A DNA stretch of 64,000 nt, from NCBI GenBank assembly GCA_024235715.1, contig JACKLW010000007.1, positions 310,001 through 374,000 on the forward strand. The letters are read 5' to 3'. Origin of the DNA: Accumulibacter sp. (GTDB lineage Bacteria; Pseudomonadota; Gammaproteobacteria; Burkholderiales; Rhodocyclaceae). The notes under the pieces are model-generated. The model had not been told where the DNA came from and made no database searches. It saw nothing but the letters and a program-made list of their open reading frames with translations. This document shows, piece by piece, positions 58,454 to 64,000 of the stretch (the first letter of the stretch is position 1; each line of letters begins with the position of its first letter). The position numbers and the translations under genes are program-made.

Positions 58454-61288
58454 CTAGGCCGACCTGTCGTCGTGCAGCAGGCGCAATCCGGCGGGCAGGG
58501 ACTCGCCGAAAGCACGGCGTTCGTCGGCCTTGTCGAGCTCGATCACGGTCGTGATCTGATCGATCCAGCTGCTGCTCGCATTGATTGCGGCAAGCCGCGC
58601 GAGCACTTCGTCGCGGCTGCCGTCGGGCAGATCCCGCGAGCGGTCGCCGGTCAGGCGGGCCAGTTGCGTCGCCGCAAACGCGGCCGGCTCGACCTTCTTC
58701 CAGTCGGTGGCCAGCACACCTTCCAGCCAGCGACAGGCATCTTCCGCCGGCACGACCTGGTGGGCACTGCCGTAGAGCGGTTGCCGTGCGCCGATGCGGC
58801 CGAGTGCCCACCAGCCGAGCGGTTTTTCGGAGGCTCTGGACAGCCTGTCGAGCAGCCAGTCGCCGACCTCGATCTTGCGTTCGACGGGCAGTCTTTCGAG
58901 TGATGCGACCAGGCGCAGCATGTCGTCGTGGCTGCCGCTGATCGGCGCTGGCTGGCGGTTGCGGGCCTTGACGGTCTCGGCCTGCAAGGGGGGCAGAAGT
59001 TCGGCAAGCAGCAGGGCCTGCGTGTCGGCGGGCAGGCCACCGGCTGCGCGCCGCCAAAGTGTCCACCACTCGGACCAGTTCTGGCTCTCGTTGACGTACT
59101 GGATGCCTTGCGTCAGCAGGGCGCTGAGCTGTTCGATGCGCCAGTCGTCGATGGCGTCGCCGAGACCCGGGCGCAGGCAGTAGCCGGCGAGATTGAGCCA
59201 CAGGCGCTCGTGTTCCGGCGAGCGGCGCCGGCGCCGTGCACGCTGCAGCAGGGCGTCGAACAGGGCGCGCAGCAACGGCAGTTCCCAGTCCTCGCGTTTG
59301 CCGAGCAGGTGTTCGAGCTGACCGCGCAGGCGGCGCACTTCCTTGCTGTCAACCGCTTGCGAACGGCCGCCGAAAATTTGCTCGATGGATTTCACCGCGT
59401 CGACGAAACGTGGCGGCAGGACTTCCGACGAAGCCGTCGTCGCTTCCCCGTCGCCACGCAGCTGGAACTCGAGCAGCCAGCGGCGCGCCGGATTGTCGAT
59501 ACTGACGCAATGCAGTTCCAGGCTCCCGACCTCGGTGATGCCGCTGATCAGTTCGACGCGCACTTCGCGCTGATTGCTGTCAGCCTGCGGCTGCACGACG
59601 GTGGCGATCGGCGGCAGGCGGACGAAGTCTTCGTCGTCGAGGGCCGCGATCTCGCCGGGCTGGTAAACGGTGTCGGCGACCGACGACGCAAGATAGAAAC
59701 GTACCGGCTGGCCGAGGCGCAGGCTGAAGGTACGTTCCGGCAGGCGGATTTCGTGACCTTCCTCGCTGCCGCGCGGCAGGATGCAGATGCCGCGCCGCTG
59801 CTTGCTGCCTTCCTCGAGGACCAGGAAATAGCTGCGTGCCGATCCGCCGCCGATCCGTCGTCCGTGCCCCTGCCGGACCAGCGCGTAGGCGACCGCGCCG
59901 CGGGCGACGGCGACGTCCGGGTTGTCGTTGTGCAGCAGGCGCAGCGGCGCGCCGCGCCAGTCGGCGAGGGTGGCCTGCAGGCGTTCGCTGAGCGCCTCGG
60001 CGCGAAAGACGCCGCCGTTGAGCAGCAAGGTGTCGGGTACCGGCAGCTCCGGCTTCCCTTGCTCGCCGCCGTCGTCGCGCTCGTCGGGTTGTTCGCTCGC
60101 CGCATGCGCCGCTGCATCGTCGGCCAGCGCCCGTTGCGCCGCCTGCCGGTGCCGTCTGAGGAAGGCCGCGACATGGCGGGTGATCGCCGGGTCGGCGGGA
60201 TAAGGCAGTCCGAACTCGACCAGTCCGGAACGCCGCTGCAGCACCGGCTGATCGGCCGCAACGCGCGGCAGGAAACCGTCGATGACCAGGTTCAGGACTT
60301 CGTCGCGGTGCAGCTCGATGGTGCGCGCGCCGCCGATCAGTTTCGCACCGCCGCCGAGCAGTGTCAGCAGGACCGATTCCGGCGCGCCAGTGGCCAGCAG
60401 TTGTTCCTTGGCCGCTCGACAGCGGGCGGTCAGCTGCGAAAAACGTGCCGCCGACAATTTCTTGCCGCCGCTGTCCGGCAGGCGTGATTCGACCAGGTGC
60501 GCGAGCGCCAGATCCATGTTGTCGCCGCCGAGCATCAGGTGGTCGCCGACGCCGATGCGCGTCAGCTCCGGCTCGCCGTCCTTGAACGCCACCTGGATCA
60601 GGGTCAGGTCGGTGGTGCCGCCGCCGACATCGCAGACCATCAGCAGCCGCGTCTCCGCGAGTTCTTCGTCGATGCCCTGCTGGTGGCGGAAAAGCCAGTC
60701 GTAGAACGCCGCCTGCGGCTCCTCGAGCAGGCGCAGCCTGGGCAGGCCGGCCTGTCGCGCCGCCTCGAGGGTCAGGGCCCGCGCGCCTTCGTCGAAAGAT
60801 GCGGGAACGGTCAGGATCACCTGCTGCTGTTCGAGCGGCGCGTTCGGGAAACGGTGTGACCACGCCGCGCGGACATGCGCCAGATAGCTGGCGCTGGCGC
60901 CGACCGGCGAGACCCTGGCGACGCCGTCTTCGGCGCCCCAGGGCAGGATCGGCGCCATGCGGTCGACGGATGCATGCGACAGCCAGCTCTTGGCGCTGGC
61001 CACCAGCCGACCGGGCACCTGCGCGCCGAGTTCGAGGGCAAAACGACCGGTGAGGGCGAGTTCCGCACCCTCGTCGGCAGGCCAGGGCAACTGCAGGTCG
61101 CCGGGGCTGAGCTCGCCCGCCGCCGGATGAAAACGCACCGAAGGCAGCAGCGGGCGGGCGGCAACCTCGCCGGCGCCGACCAGCTGCTCGATCTCGAAGA
61201 GTTCGACCCGCTGCTCGCCGGGCGCCGTGTAGGCGACGACGGTATTGCTCGTCCCGAGGTCGATGCCGACGATGTACTGCTGCTTCAT
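58454..61288 (-). CDS. Hsp70-family ATPase with long C-terminal extension (DUF3731-like)
   Basis: A 944-residue protein. The N-terminus is an Hsp70 ATPase: IVGIDLGTSNTVVAYT, LTVPASFDEGARALTLEAAR, LLEEPQAAFYDWLF, VCDVGGGTTDLTLIQV, LMLGGDNMDLALA. Instead of the classic peptide-binding domain it has a beta-rich middle region (about 450-600) and an alpha-helical C-terminal part of about 330 residues with W-rich segments (ESQNWSEWWTLWRRAAGG, GWWALGRIGARQPLYG). ATG 61288 is chosen because the Hsp70 start motif follows; the frame stays open to 61849 inside the upstream gene. It starts 5 bases after that gene's stop. Confidence 0.85.
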   Translation of the reverse strand: MKQQYIVGIDLGTSNTVVAYTAPGEQRVELFEIEQLVGAGEVAARPLLPSVRFHPAAGELSPGDLQLPWPADEGAELALTGRFALELGAQVPGRLVASAKSWLSHASVDRMAPILPWGAEDGVARVSPVGASASYLAHVRAAWSHRFPNAPLEQQQVILTVPASFDEGARALTLEAARQAGLPRLRLLEEPQAAFYDWLFRHQQGIDEELAETRLLMVCDVGGGTTDLTLIQVAFKDGEPELTRIGVGDHLMLGGDNMDLALAHLVESRLPDSGGKKLSAARFSQLTARCRAAKEQLLATGAPESVLLTLLGGGAKLIGGARTIELHRDEVLNLVIDGFLPRVAADQPVLQRRSGLVEFGLPYPADPAITRHVAAFLRRHRQAAQRALADDAAAHAASEQPDERDDGGEQGKPELPVPDTLLLNGGVFRAEALSERLQATLADWRGAPLRLLHNDNPDVAVARGAVAYALVRQGHGRRIGGGSARSYFLVLEEGSKQRRGICILPRGSEEGHEIRLPERTFSLRLGQPVRFYLASSVADTVYQPGEIAALDDEDFVRLPPIATVVQPQADSNQREVRVELISGITEVGSLELHCVSIDNPARRWLLEFQLRGDGEATTASSEVLPPRFVDAVKSIEQIFGGRSQAVDSKEVRRLRGQLEHLLGKREDWELPLLRALFDALLQRARRRRRSPEHERLWLNLAGYCLRPGLGDAIDDWRIEQLSALLTQGIQYVNESQNWSEWWTLWRRAAGGLPADTQALLLAELLPPLQAETVKARNRQPAPISGSHDDMLRLVASLERLPVERKIEVGDWLLDRLSRASEKPLGWWALGRIGARQPLYGSAHQVVPAEDACRWLEGVLATDWKKVEPAAFAATQLARLTGDRSRDLPDGSRDEVLARLAAINASSSWIDQITTVIELDKADERRAFGESLPAGLRLLHDDRSA

Positions 61289-61293
61289 GGTCC

Positions 61294-63141
61294 TCAGTCC
61301 GCTGCGCTGCCGCGCGCATCGAACTCGACTTTCCAGCGTTCGGGTCCGTCGTGCGGCAGCGCTTCGAGTTCGAGGGTACCGGCCTCGGTGACGCGCGCAT
61401 GCAGCTTGACGCGTACGACTTCGCCGGCTGCGCGGCCTTCGGCGGGCAGCGTCGTCTGGATCTCGGCGAGTTCCTGCAGTTCCTCGGGCTCCCACTCGTC
61501 GAGCAGCGTGCCGACCTGATCCTGGCGGCGAACCGAAGAGCCGAAGAAGCGGAAGCGTACCGATTCGCCGACCACCAGCCCGAATTCCTGTTCCGGCAGG
61601 GCGGCATCGCTGCCTTCCTCCATGCCGAACGGTGCCAGGCACAGCGCCTGCACCGGCGGTTGCATGCCGGGCACTGCCGGCATCACCGATTCGATCGCGA
61701 CGTAGTACGAACGCGCCGTGCCGCCCCGGATGCGCACCCCCTGGCCGCGGCGCACGTAGCCGTAATAGGCGCCGCCACGGGCGACCGCCAGATCGAGATC
61801 GGCGCCTTCGAGCTGGCGCGCCGGCGGGGCGCCTTCGGCAGCGAGCCACGAGTTGATCGTCGCCAGCGTACGCTCGGCGAGCAGTTCCGACTTGAACACC
61901 CCCCCATTGAACAGTACCGCGGTCGGGTGCAGGAATGTGGCGCCTTCCGGCAGGGCGCCGGTAAAGCCTTCGAGTTCGGCAGTCGCCGCGACCTGGCGAG
62001 CCAGGAAGGCGGCGAGGTGACGGGTGATCGCCGCGTCATGCGCGTAGGGCAGGCCGAGCTGGGTCAGGCCGGCGCGCCCGCGCACCTGCGGGCGATCGGC
62101 GATTTGCGCGTCCGGGAAGAAGCCTTCGAGCAGGGTGGCGGTCAGCTCGGCGCGGGTCAGCTCGCTGCGCAGCGAACCGCCGATCAGTTTGGCGCCGCGG
62201 CTGGCGATGACCAGCGGCACTTCGCCGAGCGACGCGTCGTTGAGCAGCGCTTCCTTTGCCGAGCGGCAGGCATGGGTCAGCGCCCGCAGCTGCCAGGCGT
62301 CGGTCTTGATGCCCTGGGCGCCCAGCTTGCTGGCGACGGCGAAGGCCAGCGCCAGGTCCATGTTGTCGCCGCCGAGCAGGATGTGCTCGCCGACCGCCAC
62401 GCGGTGCAGTTCGAGGACGCCGTCGCGTTCGAGAACGGCAATCAGCGAGAAGTCGCTGGTGCCGCCGCCGACGTCGGCGACGAGGATGATCTCGCCCGGC
62501 CGTACCTGCTTGCGCCAGCTGCCGCCGCTCTTCTGAATCCAGCTGTACAGCGCCGCCTGCGGCTCCTCGAGCAGGATCATGTGCGTGCAGCCCGCCGTCC
62601 TCGCCGCTTCGGCGCTCAACTCGCGTGCCGCCGGATCGAAGGAAGCCGGGATGGTGACGACGATCTCCTGTTCGACGAAGGGCGCCTCCGGGTGGGCCAG
62701 GTCCCAGGCAGCGCGCAGATGCGCGAGGTAGCGCAGCGAGGCTTCGAGCGGCGACAGCCGCGCCACTTCGGGCGGTGCGTCGTGCGGCAGGATGTCCGCG
62801 CGCCGGTCGACGCCGGCATGGCAGAGCCAGCTCTTGGCGCTCGACACCAGCCGGATCGGCGTGGCCGCACCGCGGCTGCGCGCCATTTCGCCGACCGCAT
62901 AGTCCTGCTCGGCGGTCCACGGCAGGCTGAGGTCGCCGGGCGCCAGTTCGCTGGCATGCGGCAGGTAGATGAACGACGGCAGCAGTCCCGGCGACTCGAC
63001 CGAACCGGGGGCGGTCAGCTGCGGGATGGCGAGGACTTCCTGCGCGACGTTCTCGCCGTCGCTGTTGGCGATGTCGACGTAGGACAGCGCGCAGTGCGTG
63101 GTACCGAGATCGATACCAATGGAAAATTTTGCTTCACTCAT
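61294..63141 (-). CDS. Hsp70-family ATPase (second member of pair)
   Basis: A 615-residue Hsp70-like protein: SIGIDLGTTHCALSYVD, VTIPASFDPAARELSAEAAR, LLEEPQAALYSWIQ, VADVGGGTSDFSLIAV and ILLGGDNMDLALA mark the ATPase. After about residue 470 the sequence does not resemble a DnaK substrate-binding domain but ends in a beta-rich module (ARVTEAGTLELEALPHDGPERWKVEFDAR), shared in outline with its larger neighbour. It lacks the DnaK EEVD-like tail and there is no dnaJ or grpE nearby. It overlaps the DUF2760 gene by four bases. Confidence 0.87.
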   Translation of the reverse strand: MSEAKFSIGIDLGTTHCALSYVDIANSDGENVAQEVLAIPQLTAPGSVESPGLLPSFIYLPHASELAPGDLSLPWTAEQDYAVGEMARSRGAATPIRLVSSAKSWLCHAGVDRRADILPHDAPPEVARLSPLEASLRYLAHLRAAWDLAHPEAPFVEQEIVVTIPASFDPAARELSAEAARTAGCTHMILLEEPQAALYSWIQKSGGSWRKQVRPGEIILVADVGGGTSDFSLIAVLERDGVLELHRVAVGEHILLGGDNMDLALAFAVASKLGAQGIKTDAWQLRALTHACRSAKEALLNDASLGEVPLVIASRGAKLIGGSLRSELTRAELTATLLEGFFPDAQIADRPQVRGRAGLTQLGLPYAHDAAITRHLAAFLARQVAATAELEGFTGALPEGATFLHPTAVLFNGGVFKSELLAERTLATINSWLAAEGAPPARQLEGADLDLAVARGGAYYGYVRRGQGVRIRGGTARSYYVAIESVMPAVPGMQPPVQALCLAPFGMEEGSDAALPEQEFGLVVGESVRFRFFGSSVRRQDQVGTLLDEWEPEELQELAEIQTTLPAEGRAAGEVVRVKLHARVTEAGTLELEALPHDGPERWKVEFDARGSAAD

Positions 63142-63701
63142 AGTTCAACCTCCGCCGGCGCGACGATATGCAGATCATGGCTGCCGGCAAGTTTGGGGAG
63201 GCGCGTTTCGAGCACGCGCCAGCCGCGGTGTGTGATGTGGCCGCTGAAAGGTGGCTCACCGACGACGTTGCCGGTGATGCGTATCGCCGCGGCGTCGAAG
63301 CCCTCGGGCAGGGTGATTGCGCTGCCTTCGTCTTCCTCGCGCACCGGGTCGATGGTGAAGTTGTCCACCAGTACCTTGCGGCAGCCTTCATGGACCAGGC
63401 GGGCGGCCGCGCCGATGTCGGCGTCGGCATAGGCAGCGACGTCCTCCTGGATGAAATCGATGAAACGGGCCTCGCGCTGCAGCAGGCCCAGGAGTTGCAG
63501 GGCGCCGTCAGGCGCCGCTTCCTTGAGTGGCGGTGCGGCAGGCTTCGCGACGGCCGCTGCCGCTTCGGTGGCCTGGCCTTGCCGCTCGGCCGCCCGCAGC
63601 GCCTGCACGCCGCCGGCGAACGCGCTGTTGCCAAGGATCTTGAAGAAGCTGGCGATGGCAATGCCGATTCTGCTGAAAAAATGTGGATTGTCTGGCTTCA
63701 T
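63138..63701 (-). CDS. DUF2760 family protein
   Basis: A 187-residue protein with a short N-terminal hydrophobic helix (FFSRIGIAIASFFKILGNSAFA), an Ala-rich linker and a compact domain (LQLLGLLQREARFIDFIQEDVAAYADADIGAAARLVHEGCRKVLVDNF ... GHITHRGWRVLETRLPKL) matching DUF2760. Such genes lie next to Hsp70-family genes in other proteobacteria, as here, so it may be a partner or membrane anchor of the Hsp70 pair. It heads the three-gene operon. Confidence 0.82.
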   Translation of the reverse strand: MKPDNPHFFSRIGIAIASFFKILGNSAFAGGVQALRAAERQGQATEAAAAVAKPAAPPLKEAAPDGALQLLGLLQREARFIDFIQEDVAAYADADIGAAARLVHEGCRKVLVDNFTIDPVREEDEGSAITLPEGFDAAAIRITGNVVGEPPFSGHITHRGWRVLETRLPKLAGSHDLHIVAPAEVEL

Positions 63702-64000
63702 GGACGGGTCCTGGTATTTGCCGCCGCAGCGGCTCGGTGACAGGCTTCAAGACCCGGCCGCGGCAGCGCCAGAACTGGCTGCTGCTTCGCGCCGGGTGTT
63801 GGGGGGATCGTTCCGGGTGGGGCAATGTTTGAGAGGCAATTCTTCAGGCCTGCGCATGGTAGCGATGGCCGCAGCGATACGCAACGCCGGTCGCGCCGCG
63901 CGGCCCCGTCGCGAGACGCCCACCACTACCCGTCAGACGGGATTGCTGCGGTGCAATATAAACCATTTTGCCGCTTTCGGGTAGGGGCTGCGGCAGGGGT
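63702..64000. other. Upstream region of the DUF2760-Hsp70 operon, to window end
   Basis: No supportable gene. A minus-strand -10-like TATATT lies at 63955-63960 without a good -35, and a palindrome CCCGTC-A-GACGGG lies at 63929-63941. A heat-shock-type sigma-32 promoter was looked for and not seen. Any divergent gene would start beyond the window. Confidence 0.35.

Noticed and set aside
59580-61607. 675-codon frame overlapping the large Hsp70 on the same strand
   Set aside because: Arg-rich out-of-frame reading of the Hsp70 gene.
61289-61849. 187-codon N-terminal extension of the 944-residue Hsp70
   Set aside because: It lies within the preceding Hsp70 gene in another frame; the Hsp70 start motif and position after that gene's stop support 61288.

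Overview
This 64 kb window is GC-rich, densely coded bacterial chromosome. It most resembles a betaproteobacterium of the Rhodocyclaceae, specifically the polyphosphate-accumulating 'Candidatus Accumulibacter' type. That placement is inferred from gene content: cbb3 oxidase with FNR/ANR-type boxes, a complete ethylmalonyl-CoA pathway, the four glyoxylate-assimilation genes of the 3-hydroxypropionate bicycle, pyruvate:ferredoxin oxidoreductase beside pyruvate phosphate dikinase, an acetate symporter and a PhaJ-type hydratase. No rRNA, tRNA, CRISPR array, insertion sequence or prophage was seen. The left edge cuts a copper P-type ATPase gene.

Layout. 1-7.7 kb: microaerobic respiration, with the ccoI tail, ccoS, ccoNOQP, a DUF3313-type lipoprotein gene, then ccoGH and a damaged small membrane-protein gene. 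Three FNR/ANR-like boxes lie here, and one of them appears to drive a small RNA of about 95 nt. 7.7-18 kb: housekeeping (Nudix hydrolase, motAB, GST, purB, two small conserved genes, secF-secD-yajC-tgt). 18-25.5 kb, minus strand: ppdK and a four-gene pyruvate:ferredoxin oxidoreductase cluster, which together interconvert acetyl-CoA, pyruvate and PEP. 25.7-30.6 kb: mesaconyl-CoA hydratase, malyl-CoA lyase, mesaconyl-CoA C1-C4 transferase and, divergently, mesaconyl-C4-CoA hydratase. 31.3-40.7 kb: an ethylmalonyl-CoA operon of a DUF6986-like lyase-fold protein, methylsuccinyl-CoA dehydrogenase, a second MaoC hydratase, ethylmalonyl-CoA mutase, its MeaB G protein, and a crotonyl-CoA carboxylase/reductase with a C-terminal CBS pair, closed by a strong terminator.

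40.8-51.7 kb: a quinone-oxidoreductase-like enzyme, PhaJ, ferredoxin-NADP reductase, a TauE/SafE exporter, YaaA, an orphan PIN protein, an LhgO-like flavoprotein, and a two-component system divergent from DUF485-actP with direct-repeat boxes between them. 52-58 kb: small conserved genes, a thioredoxin-like/HxlR divergent pair, a DMT transporter, YjbQ, two tandem beta-hydroxyacid dehydrogenases, a truncated-looking LEA2-type protein and a convergent 72-aa gene. 58.4-63.7 kb, minus strand: DUF2760 plus two divergent Hsp70-family proteins, one with a long C-terminal extension.

Together the genes describe a cell that takes up acetate (ActP), runs acetyl-CoA and glyoxylate assimilation through mesaconyl-CoA intermediates, links acetyl-CoA to PEP through PFOR/PPDK, probably handles (R)-3-hydroxyacyl-CoA for PHA (PhaJ), and respires at low oxygen with cbb3. 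The most novel items are the Ccr-CBS fusion, the candidate FNR-driven small RNA beside ccoN, the DUF6986-like protein in the ethylmalonyl-CoA operon, and the Hsp70 pair.
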